Of a stretch of 64,000 nucleotides of DNA, positions 1 through 9,928 are shown piece by piece. Position 1 is the first letter of the stretch, and each line of letters opens with the position of its first letter. The stretch is from Pichia kudriavzevii (lineage: Eukaryota; Ascomycota; Pichiomycetes; Pichiales; Pichiaceae). The notes below the pieces were generated by a model. That model saw nothing but the letters and a program-made list of their open reading frames with translations, had not been told where the DNA came from and searched no databases. A program made the position numbers and the translations under genes. The DNA is taken from the NCBI RefSeq assembly GCF_003054445.1, contig NC_042507.1, positions 1,860,001-1,924,000 of the forward strand, in the 5' to 3' direction.

Positions 1-702
1 AACAATTGGAACGTGATTAGCTAAGATACCCATTTGACCGGAAACAGCTGGAACATTAACTTGGGTGACTTCCTTGTTAATGAAAATAGTCTGTAAAAAA
101 ATTAGACAAGAAAACGAGTTAGTAATATGAACATCAAAGCTAGATTTGGAGAATCGAGCCAATCCTTTTGCTTAAAAGAAGAAGAGTGGTAGTATCAAGT
201 AACAGAAAGCCAATGTATCAATGTACGATGCAATATGAATAATCTTCTTTTTTTTTGATTAGTCGATTGAAGCCATTTTCTTTCTTCTACTTATAACTCG
301 TGAAAATAAACGAAAAAGCACCTTGGAATTCACGATAAAAGTTGCAATGCATTTAAATTGAATAAAACTATTGTGTCGATAGATAACCTCTACTAACACT
401 GGGCGCCTGATCAGTTTCCAATGGATGTTTTTTATCGTATTTTTTTGGTTTACTTTGCACTTCTACTATTAGCGTAACTATCAGAACTGGAAATTAAGGA
501 AAGGCTACGCTTCTTGGAATGTCCTGCAAACCATAATGTCATCAAGTGGATCTATAGGATTTTCTCCTGATTGAGTCAATCAAATACATACGTCGTGAGG
601 CATGGAGAAGGATAACTTCAAGCTCTCTGCAGCTTCTGCATAGGTTCTAACACCGGCTAATCTGTTGATCTTGGTGACAGTTCTTAGGGATTGTCTGAAC
701 AT
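1..702 (-). CDS. ATP16: F1Fo ATP synthase delta subunit, 5' part (two exons seen, runs off left edge)
   Basis: Subunit of the central stalk of mitochondrial F1-ATPase (bacterial epsilon homologue). Exon 1 is 592-702 (37 codons from ATG at 702-700) and begins MFRQSLRTVTK, an Arg-rich mitochondrial presequence. Exon 2 occupies 1-90 and continues outside the window. Joined in phase 0 they read through EVTQVNVPAVSG and GILANHVPIV, which match the family's EVTQVN...SGRIGVLANHVP region. The intron has GTATGT at its 5' end, a TACTAAC branch site and a TTTACAG 3' end, so the gene model is firm although no single long frame shows it. The gene is divergent from MED2. Confidence 0.93.
91..591 (-). other. 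spliceosomal intron of ATP16
   Basis: A 501-bp intron on the minus strand. Donor GTATGT is at 591-586, branch site TACTAAC at 124-118 and acceptor ACAG at 94-91. Splicing here restores the conserved delta-subunit frame with no change of phase. I see no clear snoRNA boxes inside. Confidence 0.9.
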
Positions 703-1123
703 TGTGAGTCTGTGATGTTTGGAGGTCAGTAGATTGGGGGTAATGTTGGTTCTCCTCAAGATACTTTACCAAGGCTCCCTTTCTCTTAGTGCCACCAACG
801 ATGGAAGGCACCTTCTCAGAGTCTGAGTGAGCGCGAAACTGGATTGGCCAACAAATGCACAAATGTCACGGCCATGCACAATAGAAACAGGAAATGCATG
901 ACAGTTATGCCAAGGTTGTAATTTTGCCACTTTTTGTTTCTCTAATAATAGTCGCGTCGGTGATCATTTTTTGCAAAAATAGATAACATTTGGAGGCTCA
1001 TTTTGAGAAAAAAAAAATGTAGAGAGGCACATGAAACGATGATGAAAGCAACGAGCTCTTCAACACAGGAGGAGAGACTGGCTAGCAATAGGACAGTCTT
1101 CTGCAAAACACACATCACACACA
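703..1123. promoter_or_regulatory. divergent intergenic region ATP16 / MED2
   Basis: 421 bp between the two divergent starts. It holds a short A-run (around 1009-1018) and no recognisable gene. Short open frames here lack ATG support or family resemblance. No specific operator was recognised. Confidence 0.5.
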
Positions 1124-2140
1124 ATGAACAACCCGTTAGAGACGGCTATGGATAACATTTTTATCAGCTCGGCGAACATATTGGATACGCTTACGTACCG
1201 GCTTTCCTCGACTGCCACCAGCGTTGCAGTTCCAAATAATAATGACACCTTGATTGCTCCATTGGTAGAGCAACTAACGAGAGATTACAAGGTTTTCAAC
1301 CAAGTACTGGACGATTATGGCTTGGACTTACAAAACTGTAAACATATTGTTCATAGTATGAAGATGAAGGCGGAAAAGGAAAGAATAGTTAAGGAACAAC
1401 GAGAGAAGGAGAAGCTTGAAGAGCAAGAGAAACTAAAAAAGCTAAAGGAACAAGAAGAATTTGAAAAGCAAGAGAAACTTAAACTGCAGCAAGAAAAACT
1501 AAATGAACAGATCAGCGCTAATCAACCAAAGGAACTTAGAAATGAGAAAGCCAGTTCTACAAATAATGATGATTTAATGATGGATTTGGATTTAGAGAAT
1601 TTCAAATTCGACGCCTCTGATGGTGACCTTCTAGATATGGGTATGAATATAAATCTGAACTTTGGTGATGCATTGAACTTTCCACAGTCAAATCCTAGTG
1701 GTCCGCTTCAACAACAAGTCTCACCCCCACAAAAACAGCAGCTGCAGGAAACGCCGCTTCAACAGAATCAACAGAATCAACAGAATCAATACCAGCCTCA
1801 ACAGACTCAACAGACTCAACAAACTCAACAGACTCAACAGACTCAACAGACTCAATATCAACCTAAACCTCAGCAACCGCAACAGCAATCGCCAAATATG
1901 CCGCAACAATATCAACATCCATCGCAAAACGCTTCTAATGATTATCTGAACTTTGGAGAAGATGCAGAACTAGCTGATTTGAATCTTGATTTTTTGCAGA
2001 ATGATATAAATATTGGTGGTTCTAGTTTGATGCAAAATAACCAAGGGAACAATAACATAGGGAGTGATGAAAATGTTGATGATGCACAAATGGATGAACT
2101 ATTTACCCAATTTGATGATATTGTCAATAACGGCATTTAA
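1124..2140 (+). CDS. MED2: Mediator tail subunit 2 (Med2-like)
   Basis: 338 aa. Med2 belongs to the RNA polymerase II Mediator tail, where it pairs with Med3 and Med15. The N-terminal 75 residues fit the fungal Med2 helix pair (FNQVLDDYGLDL resembles the yeast segment before the coiled coil). A Lys/Glu-rich coiled coil follows at about residues 80-140. The middle is Gln-rich with a QQT repeat (about 220-245). The C-terminus is acidic and hydrophobic (ELADLNLDFLQND, MDELFTQFDDI), resembling an activation-domain tail as in yeast Med2 and Candida TLO proteins. The call rests on pattern and domain order rather than a strong signature. Confidence 0.75.
   Translation: MNNPLETAMDNIFISSANILDTLTYRLSSTATSVAVPNNNDTLIAPLVEQLTRDYKVFNQVLDDYGLDLQNCKHIVHSMKMKAEKERIVKEQREKEKLEEQEKLKKLKEQEEFEKQEKLKLQQEKLNEQISANQPKELRNEKASSTNNDDLMMDLDLENFKFDASDGDLLDMGMNINLNFGDALNFPQSNPSGPLQQQVSPPQKQQLQETPLQQNQQNQQNQYQPQQTQQTQQTQQTQQTQQTQYQPKPQQPQQQSPNMPQQYQHPSQNASNDYLNFGEDAELADLNLDFLQNDINIGGSSLMQNNQGNNNIGSDENVDDAQMDELFTQFDDIVNNGI
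1801..1857 (+). repeat. 9-bp minisatellite coding Gln-Gln-Thr
   Basis: About six tandem copies of the unit CAACAGACT inside MED2. They keep the frame and encode a QQT run flanked by further Gln codons. Copy number is likely to vary between strains. Confidence 0.9.
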
Positions 2141-2281
2141 ATATTCTCTATTTACTTGAAATTGTATATTATAAGCTAGCTAGACATTTAAAAGGAGTAG
2201 AATTATTATAGAGTTTAATGGATAGCAAAACCAAAGTAAAATATAAACAGTAGTTTAACGAATTAGAATTTTCAAAAGATC

Positions 2282-4393
2282 TCAAGGTTTGCTAAATCTA
2301 GTACAACAACCTTGACCTGGTGTTTCTTTGAAAGCATATCTTGAGGTCTTGTCGGTTTGACTGACGACTTCAACGTTTCCCGCTTTTCTTGCTTCAGAAG
2401 TAGTCATTGCATGAGATGGAGTAATGTCCAATGCGGGATTCTCAAGGAAGAAATGCCTTGGTCTCAACATTAAAGTAATTGGCTCTGCAGGCATCAATGG
2501 GAAATCTTCAGGTGCCGGGAAATGTGAAATACCGAAGGTGTGATAAACCAAGATATCAGCATCGGTAATTTTATCAGTTCCATCACCAATCCACTTTCTC
2601 ATACCAACATTACCATCACCAGACCATTGGGGAACATGATCACCTGATGGATACAATCTATCTTCTTCGTATTTGACAACTTGAATAGTATTAGAAGCCC
2701 ATGGGGCTCTCTTGTAAACTAAAGCACCAGGCTTTGCGAACAAAGGAGGACATTGGAACGAAACTAGTTTATACGATGGTGGTTTACCAGAATATTCGTT
2801 TTTCTTCTTTGGATTGAAAATATCCCAAGTTCTACCATTCTGGAATTGAGTTAAGGAATCTTGAACGGTTTCAAAGACCTTAGATTTAGCATAGAATCCG
2901 TTACCATACATGTTCTCAACAGATCCAACAGGTTCTTCAGCAGCAACACCATCAGAGACGGCAACAGAATTACCATCACCATCAATTCTTGGATGGATTC
3001 TTAAAGCAAACAAGTGTTGATGGTTATGAGCATTAACATTAGGATAGACTCTACAACCCCATTTACCTGGTGTTTCACCTGCTTCATCATCTAATTGATA
3101 AGTATTCAATATACCAGTCAATTTAATATCTAAACGGATAGCTCCGTCCTGCAAGAAATTCCAGTAGATGCAATACTCGTAATTAGCAGCGGTGAAGATC
3201 TGAGAAATAATTAATCTAGTTGATCTAGTTACGATGGAAGTTGCAAATGCATCTCTGAAATCAGAATGCTTGAATAGTAAACCATCGTCTTCTTCGTGGA
3301 TGCAAACTGCATGTTTGACGGTAATTGGATCACCTGCCCTATCAGCGAAATGTGCATCCAAATAGTGAATAACACCCTTACAATCACAACCAAGTGATAG
3401 AGGATTAGTCATATAACCTGCACCATATTCACCGATATCCAAAGCGTGCTTTCTTTGATGAGGGAAATCTGGGGAACCATAAGGAACAATCATTTCTGAC
3501 AAAGAAAGTCTGTGGAAAATTGGTCTGTTGTTACCATGATCATTGTAGTGAATATCAGATAAAACAATACCTTCCCTGTAGTTAAAACCAACGTGGAAGG
3601 TGTAGTTATTCCATGACATTAAATTACCGTCCATTTTGAAGGAAACACCTTCAGGTTGAGTAACATTGATAGGTGTTAAACCTTCTCTCATCTTACCATA
3701 CTTTTTGACCATATCCTTAGGATAGAAGTTAGCATTTGGGTATTTGGAAACCTTTCTTCTTCTATTTGGAATGTCGATGTAGATCACCTTCTTTTCTTCG
3801 GTATCAACAATTGGACAGAAGTCTAAAGGATGAGAGTATTGAGAATCATCTTCATCGGATCTGTAGTACAAAAGAGCTTGTTGCAATCTTCTAGATGCTC
3901 CCCATCTTTCATCATAACCAATAGTCCATGGGTCACAATAAACTTTGTGCATTTCACTCGCTGGGATTCCAACAACACCACATTGTTCGATAACATTTGG
4001 ATCTCTCCTAATAATTTCTTCAGTGCCAATTAAATCTTCAACAGTTAAAATTGGTTGGGAGTTAGCTAATGGTTGAACGGACATGACCTGCATGTTAACC
4101 AAATCAACTAAACCATCCTTAATACCAGGAACGCCTTTTTCCATAATAACATAATAAGCAATTCTTGGAGGAAATGGGCCATTTTGTTCCTTCCATTCGA
4201 GGTATGCCTTTTTGGTTGGTTCCCTAACAGTAATAGTATTGAAAACAATAGTTCTACCGGAAAAATAATTCTTTATAATAGTTGTAGCAGCCTTAATCTC
4301 CGTAACAGATAAAGGGTCTAAAGGATGGTGGGGCTTTGGCAATGGCGCAGCAGAAGCTGAAGCCTGCTTTGCAATTTGAGATAATCTTTCCAT
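2282..4393 (-). CDS. AMO1: peroxisomal copper amine oxidase (primary-amine oxidase)
   Basis: 703 aa. Oxidises primary amines to aldehyde, ammonia and H2O2, which lets methylotrophic and related yeasts use amines as nitrogen source. Residue numbering coincides with the Hansenula polymorpha enzyme: catalytic base Asp319 (ALDIGEYGAG), topaquinone precursor Tyr405 in NYEY, and copper ligands His456, His458 (AHNHQH) and His624 (GISHFPAPEDFP). The N-terminus RLSQIAKQA (residues 3-11) fits the PTS2 consensus (R/K)(L/V/I)x5(H/Q)(L/A). The C-terminus TRFSKP is not a PTS1. All key residues are intact. It is convergent with MED2. Confidence 0.97.
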   Translation of the reverse strand: MERLSQIAKQASASAAPLPKPHHPLDPLSVTEIKAATTIIKNYFSGRTIVFNTITVREPTKKAYLEWKEQNGPFPPRIAYYVIMEKGVPGIKDGLVDLVNMQVMSVQPLANSQPILTVEDLIGTEEIIRRDPNVIEQCGVVGIPASEMHKVYCDPWTIGYDERWGASRRLQQALLYYRSDEDDSQYSHPLDFCPIVDTEEKKVIYIDIPNRRRKVSKYPNANFYPKDMVKKYGKMREGLTPINVTQPEGVSFKMDGNLMSWNNYTFHVGFNYREGIVLSDIHYNDHGNNRPIFHRLSLSEMIVPYGSPDFPHQRKHALDIGEYGAGYMTNPLSLGCDCKGVIHYLDAHFADRAGDPITVKHAVCIHEEDDGLLFKHSDFRDAFATSIVTRSTRLIISQIFTAANYEYCIYWNFLQDGAIRLDIKLTGILNTYQLDDEAGETPGKWGCRVYPNVNAHNHQHLFALRIHPRIDGDGNSVAVSDGVAAEEPVGSVENMYGNGFYAKSKVFETVQDSLTQFQNGRTWDIFNPKKKNEYSGKPPSYKLVSFQCPPLFAKPGALVYKRAPWASNTIQVVKYEEDRLYPSGDHVPQWSGDGNVGMRKWIGDGTDKITDADILVYHTFGISHFPAPEDFPLMPAEPITLMLRPRHFFLENPALDITPSHAMTTSEARKAGNVEVVSQTDKTSRYAFKETPGQGCCTRFSKP

Positions 4394-4715
4394 GGTTGTG
4401 TCTTGGGTAAATGAATAAGAGATTGAAGTTATGAAAACATCAAGTTGACTTTACATACAGAATATCACCTCTTTTATATCCAGCCTAAAACAGTTTGTGA
4501 AATGATGACTTGGTATCCATGCAAAGGACGTACTTTCCGAATTAAGAAATTCGATCCTACAACAACTTAGGAAACCCCTTATCTCGGACAGTACTTCCTG
4601 ATAAGGCAATTTTAGAGCAAGGTGTGGGAAGCTTTCCCAAATAAGTAAATACAAGCGCTGCGTTAAAAAAAGCGAGAAAAAAATTTTTTAGCAAGCAAAA
4701 AAATAAAAAAAGAAA
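4394..4715 (-). promoter_or_regulatory. amine oxidase promoter with two GATAAG sites
   Basis: 322 bp between the amine oxidase start and tRNA-Pro. Two GATAAG cores in opposite orientation lie at 4578-4583 (as CTTATC) and 4600-4605, about 185-212 bp upstream of the ATG. GATA factors of the Gln3/Gat1 type mediate nitrogen catabolite control in yeasts, which suits an amine-using enzyme. Binding itself is inferred. Confidence 0.5.
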
Positions 4716-4787
4716 GGGGTCAACTGGGAATTGAACCCAGGGCCTCTCGCACCCAAAGCGAGAATCATACCACTAGACCATTAACCC
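4716..4787 (-). tRNA. tP(UGG): tRNA-Pro, anticodon TGG
   Basis: 72 nt, no intron. Acceptor arms GGGTTAA / TTGACCC pair over seven positions with one T-G wobble, and the discriminator base is C. Anticodon stem CTCGC/GCGAG closes the loop TTTGGGT with anticodon TGG. The T arm contains GGTTCAATTCC (B box) and the D arm TGGTCTAGTGG (A box). A T-rich Pol III terminator follows on the minus strand (A/T tract at about 4699-4715). It reads CCA, and CCG by wobble. Confidence 0.97.
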
Positions 4788-7700
4788 TTTTTCTTGAATT
4801 AAAAAGGACTTGGTGTAAGGTGTCGAAATTTTTTTCATAATTTGGGTTGTTTTGACAATTGAATTTTTTTAAGAATATTCACGAATCTTATCAATAGCTA
4901 TAATATTGTACGCAGGAATGATAATTATGATACCCGTTTTAGTAAGTACGCAATAGGTGTATAATCGCACGAGTAGACAATGGGCGTGGTGGAAGTTAGT
5001 CGTAGTAGAAGTAGTAATAGATTTCTCTCTTTCTCCTTCTGCTGCTTTCACTCCCGTTTAGGAGCTATATGAGCTATATCAATTCTATATAACAGGATAT
5101 TGTCTATCTTATATACTTCACGCCCGCAACCTGGAATCACCCTCAGTTGCTACTCTTTTTCGTACAGCAGACTCCTGTACGAGCTTATTACGTTTTAGGT
5201 CTTTATTTTTTACTGTGCCAGTCCTGTCATAGCCCGTTGACAAATGATAATTAATTTATGCCAATATATATACAGTGTCTCCAAATTCTCTATGCCTATG
5301 CTCTACATGATCAACGGGACTAACTCTCTTTGCTTCCTACTTCGGATACTTGACCCTTGTTAACTTCCCTTATTCTAAAATCGAAACCTTAACATCAATA
5401 TGTTATCGTCTATCTACTGGTAGTTGCTTTTTTGGAACACGTTCTGAAAAATCCCTTTTTTGAAAACTTTTTAAATATGAAGGAAAAATAGGTGAAGTGT
5501 TTGATTTTGAATATCAGGATTTAAAACTGTAATTTGAACAAGCCAAAATTATTATAGCTATAGAGTAAGTTAAAGAAATATAAACTTTGACACTGATAAA
5601 TATGAAGGAGCGAAAACATCTGCAATTGAATTCATGATATTTTTCAGATTGGGACGTATCATATATTTGTGTCTTTCTTCTTATAATCCCATAATTTTAC
5701 ATTATTTTACTAAAGTTGTACCTCTACTGATAGAGGGAATGTAATTTTTTGTGGAATTAAAAATAACATACCAAACTGATCGCCAGCATTCTGTCAGAAC
5801 ATTTTCACTCCGTGAAAAAATCTATTTTATATTAGTAATTGAAATTTCACTTTTACAAGCAGCGTATAGCTAAATATGTTCAACTTTTGTCCACATTTCA
5901 CTTTGGGATATCCAAGCATCAACAGTTTAATACAGGGAATGTAAAAATGACTGTGTAAGCCCCCAATTATTTTATATGCTTTATTTAAGATGTCCAATTC
6001 GATTAAGGTTGTAGAGAGAGGTGAATGGAAGAGAATGAATTAGTAGAAAGGTCAATTTTTCCTATTCTTAATAATTCTACTTTTCTTGCCAGATCGTTTT
6101 AGTGATCAAATTAAGAGATAAGGTTTGCCGAAAAGATCTGTCTAATGGGGACTTACCAGATGAATTCTCAATCCTGAAAGGTTATTTTATTTTTTTCATA
6201 ACCTTATAACTACAATTTTTGTCATCAAACAATAAGTTCAACTTTTTTGTGACCTTTTTTTGTGTCTTACTTCCGCAAGTATAATTTAATACTTAATTTT
6301 TTCTACAAGATTACATTTTCAACAATTCAAGCAAAGATTTTGTCACCAGTTTTCAAATATATCCAACTAAAGCAATATCCATCAATGTGAGCAAACAAAT
6401 AGGTCGAATGTCCTTAGTTATCCCAAAATTGAGATCTCTTTACTGAAAAGGAAACTCAGGAGAGGGCGTTTGATCATAAAGGTATATCGAGTAACTTTCA
6501 CTATGCACTGGTATATAAATAAAGTAAACGAGTGTGTCTCCCAAGCCAGATGAAATTGATTAGTAATTTTTTAGTTACTAAAAAGGCAGAAAATCACAAA
6601 GTAGTCCTTTTTAATTAAGCTGAAGAATTCGCTTTTTAGGTAACTTTATTTTACATTCTCCAAAGGAAGGGTTTTTCTATATCTATACAATGTTGCATGC
6701 CATTGCAGTAGACAAGCTTCCGCTGTCAAGATGATTTTATAACTGTTTCTTTATGTAGACATAAATAACCGACAGAACATATCTAACTGAAAGGACTTTA
6801 CTACTTGAAATTGGAAGAAAAGTACAGTTTTTGTACATCTACCACGCTAGAAATCAAATGCTGCAGATTGAAAGCCATAAAGTGCTAAACCTAGCCTCCT
6901 AAACCTCCTTTTATCAGGTATAATTGCACTGATACAATTCTTTCATGAAGAAAGAGTTTCAGATGTGACAGCTGTAAATATTTTATTCCGTTGTGAACAA
7001 CAGGTGTTGAATATTAAGAACGCCATGGATTTGGTAAATTGAAGCGATTTAGCAATTCATCACAACATAGAACACAGTTTATATAGGTATTCTTATTCGC
7101 CCTTCAAGTCTCAAGACACCTATCTTTTAAATTCTCAGGTGTAACAAAAAACTATGTTTCCAAATAGTCAAATTGTCATCGTAATCATTGTTTAAGATAA
7201 CTTATTTACTAATTTCAAAAAAAAAAGAACCTTACATACTCCTTGGGAACGAAGCCTGATAATGTCAGTGCATTCAAGTTCAACTGATGATAATAGTGAA
7301 AACATAGTTATACAGTAATGCTTTTAGTTTAATCGTTACTTTTCTCTGGTACTAATAGTAGTTAGTGGTCTTCATTACAGTCCAATTTTTTTTTTGCTAA
7401 AATACCAGGAGATGCACTCTGCTCCAATTTCTACTTAAAAAGAAGCTTTTGGTTTGCCAGGAAATGGATTGCGCTGTAACAACTGTTCAAAATATCGCCC
7501 CATAACAAATGATATTGAATCAGAGTGTTCTACCAATAGAGTGGAAAGTGCCAGAGAACAAACATTCAGATATTGCAGAACGTAAAGTCAAAAGGTGTAT
7601 TCTGCATCTCACAACACAGTGTTGTGTCCGAATCTTATATAATGACATCCCGTTATACAGATGAACAGTTTACCAATTTGAATCAAAGTTTTACCTCTCT

Positions 7701-7946
7701 GGCATCAGACACTCTATTAAAATTGCCACTAAGAGGTTCGGCGACTGCTACCGAATTGGGAAAGCGGAGTTCTTTTTCTTTCTTTTTTTTTCCCTGACGG
7801 TTTTCTGTCATGTCGAATTTTTTTTTGTTGATTTTGTCTCTAGCAGATGACCCGCACTTTTTTTTTGATGTGGCTTGCTTTGATCAAGTAGTGGTCACTT
7901 TCTTTTTCTGAGCCTTCTCAGATACCACAATCACCTATATATATAT
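4788..7946. other. 3.2-kb gene-free AT-rich region
   Basis: No ATG-started frame looks real; the longest is 74 codons at 7573-7797 and resembles no family I know. The stretch 4870-5400 is somewhat richer in G+C than the rest and may be an eroded element beside the tRNA. Homopolymer T runs (about 7780-7865) and a TATATATATATATG run directly precede the downstream gene. No long inverted repeat or tandem array was visible by eye. The last few hundred bases must serve as promoter for the gene at 7947. Confidence 0.6.
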
Positions 7947-9686
7947 ATGGAAACAGTAGCTCCATTGGACTCATTCAACACTTTCCAAGGCTACTCCTCT
8001 AGCGAATCAAATACCAACAACAGAAGCAGCTTAAGTAGAACCCCGTCTTTTCTTAACAGTAATCTTGAAATCAGAAACACAGATGATATTAACCACCATT
8101 TCAAGCATCTACTACCTTTTTCCATTGAAATAATGGATAAAATAATAGGCTATGCCTATTATTTAGATGCTCCAAACGTTATCCATGAGGGTGATAGTAA
8201 TAGTGATGAATTTCATAATGAAAAAATTACAATTCCAATAGACTCAAGCAATTTAACGAAAGGTCGTTATTCGAATCTACACAACTTAATGCAGGTGAAC
8301 TCAGGGTTCCATTTCCTCTGTCTTCAATATCAGTATAGGTATGCCAAGTTTATAAGGTCCTTTAATTTCAGCAAATTCCTATTCAATCTAATAAATACAA
8401 ATGATTTGGGGAATTATGTTAAGTTCTTAGATTTCCAAGAATTCACAGCTGTTGGTTTAGGTAAGTCGGTTGAAAACATAGTCAAAATACCAAACCTAAC
8501 TAGTGTAACATTATTAAAATGTTTACAGCTTTGTCGTTGTAACTTGAGCACATTACTATTAAGTGAAAGTATTGATACTGACATTGACTACGAAATTATT
8601 GATTTTATATTTAACGGACTGAAAAGTTTGAGGAACTTGGATTTTTGTGGTATCTCAAATAACAGCTTGATTGAATACTTCCAAAGACTAAGAATAAATG
8701 AAACTTTGAAGATTGAAAATTTATCATTTCATGAATGCATGAATATACCAACCACGATTTTTGAGAAAATATTATTATCTGCAGATAATTTGAAAAGATT
8801 GGATTTATCGCATACACAAATTACACTTGAATCGTTGATTAGCTCATTAAGCCCAAACATTAGATTGACACATCTATCATTGAGAAAGTGTGCGCAATTG
8901 GGCACAATCAAAGGACTATTCAAATTATTACAACATCCTTCGATTGCTGGTGATGAGTTAGAACCATCTCAAATGATTTGGCTAAATATTCAGCACTGTT
9001 TCTCAAGTGACACACTAACAGGTGAAAGGATCGACAAACTAGTCGATGTTTTATCTGATAACGCGCCTAACTTGAAGTATTTGAATATGAACGGCTATGC
9101 AAATGTGAACACCGACCATTTATTAAAAATATCGGAGAATTTCAGGAATCTAGAAAGTTTGTCACTAAGTGATTTGAATATCAATTACTGGGATTTCAAA
9201 GATTTGGAAATTTTGAAGAATCTGAGCAATATACAAAATCTAAAGTTTTTGGATTTTTCGAATTCTTTGTATAATTTCACAAACTTGAAGACGATTATTG
9301 AACATACGAATGTTTTGGTATTGGAGGTTAAACCAAGGTTGAGTGACCTTCTGTCACATATTTTCCAAGTTAAATCTCAGTTCTGGCGTGTCTTCAATAA
9401 TAAAGGTATATCACGCAGATGTTGGGTTCATTTATTGAACAATATCAAAGAAAGCGAATATTTTGATAACTACGAGAATGAAATGAGCGGCTCTAGATTA
9501 GTCGAGTGGAATTCAAATGGTGATCTAGTGCTAAGGAAAATCAAGAAGGTCGATTGGCTTGGTTTGGCATGTGTCAAAGTCAATTGCTTTAGCGATCCCT
9601 GTGACGAAAACAGCGAGATAGATAAGGATTTTGGAAATGACAAAAGTGTGAGAGGCTTGTACAAATACTATGCTCTAAACGTATAA
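7947..9686 (+). CDS. F-box / leucine-rich-repeat-like protein
   Basis: 579 aa. Residues about 55-75 (LLPFSIEIMDKIIGYAYYLD) resemble an F-box, the Skp1-binding module of SCF ubiquitin ligases. From about 180 to 470 there are irregular leucine-rich repeats (LRNLDFCGI, LKRLDLSHTQI, LKYLNMNGYANV, LESLSLSDLNI, LKFLDFSNS). The C-terminal 110 residues are non-repeat with several Trp. The architecture matches yeast F-box/LRR proteins such as YLR352W (Lug1) or YDR306C, but I cannot tell which one. A role as substrate receptor is inferred; SKP1 lies elsewhere in this window. The start follows directly on a TA-rich run. Confidence 0.6.
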   Translation: METVAPLDSFNTFQGYSSSESNTNNRSSLSRTPSFLNSNLEIRNTDDINHHFKHLLPFSIEIMDKIIGYAYYLDAPNVIHEGDSNSDEFHNEKITIPIDSSNLTKGRYSNLHNLMQVNSGFHFLCLQYQYRYAKFIRSFNFSKFLFNLINTNDLGNYVKFLDFQEFTAVGLGKSVENIVKIPNLTSVTLLKCLQLCRCNLSTLLLSESIDTDIDYEIIDFIFNGLKSLRNLDFCGISNNSLIEYFQRLRINETLKIENLSFHECMNIPTTIFEKILLSADNLKRLDLSHTQITLESLISSLSPNIRLTHLSLRKCAQLGTIKGLFKLLQHPSIAGDELEPSQMIWLNIQHCFSSDTLTGERIDKLVDVLSDNAPNLKYLNMNGYANVNTDHLLKISENFRNLESLSLSDLNINYWDFKDLEILKNLSNIQNLKFLDFSNSLYNFTNLKTIIEHTNVLVLEVKPRLSDLLSHIFQVKSQFWRVFNNKGISRRCWVHLLNNIKESEYFDNYENEMSGSRLVEWNSNGDLVLRKIKKVDWLGLACVKVNCFSDPCDENSEIDKDFGNDKSVRGLYKYYALNV

Positions 9687-9928
9687 GGATATGAATGGAG
9701 CAGAACACAGTAATAAGTGTAGTAGCTTTTGAAATTTTATATAATATACCAAGTGTATAATGAATTAATAAAGTCATAAATTTCGTGGAGGAAACGATAA
9801 AAGCGCTGGTATCTGAGCATTTTTTATTGTTTCAAAATTTTTTTTTTTCCTTTCTTTTAGTTAACTATAAATTTATTGAAAGTATCTTGGAAGCTATAAT
9901 TGTGTTATCAGTTGGATAGTGACTAAAC

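Noticed and set aside
91-591. snoRNA inside the ATP16 intron
   Set aside because: Only a partial C-box-like string (TTGATGA on the minus strand) and no matched D box or box H/ACA hairpins.
1801-1857. Tandem repeat considered as CRISPR-like or minisatellite array
   Set aside because: Units are directly adjacent without spacers and in frame with MED2, so this is a coding Gln-Gln-Thr repeat.
4788-7946. Centromere call for the gene-free stretch
   Set aside because: No inverted repeat, no point-centromere box pattern and no element cluster was visible. Kept only as one of several possibilities.
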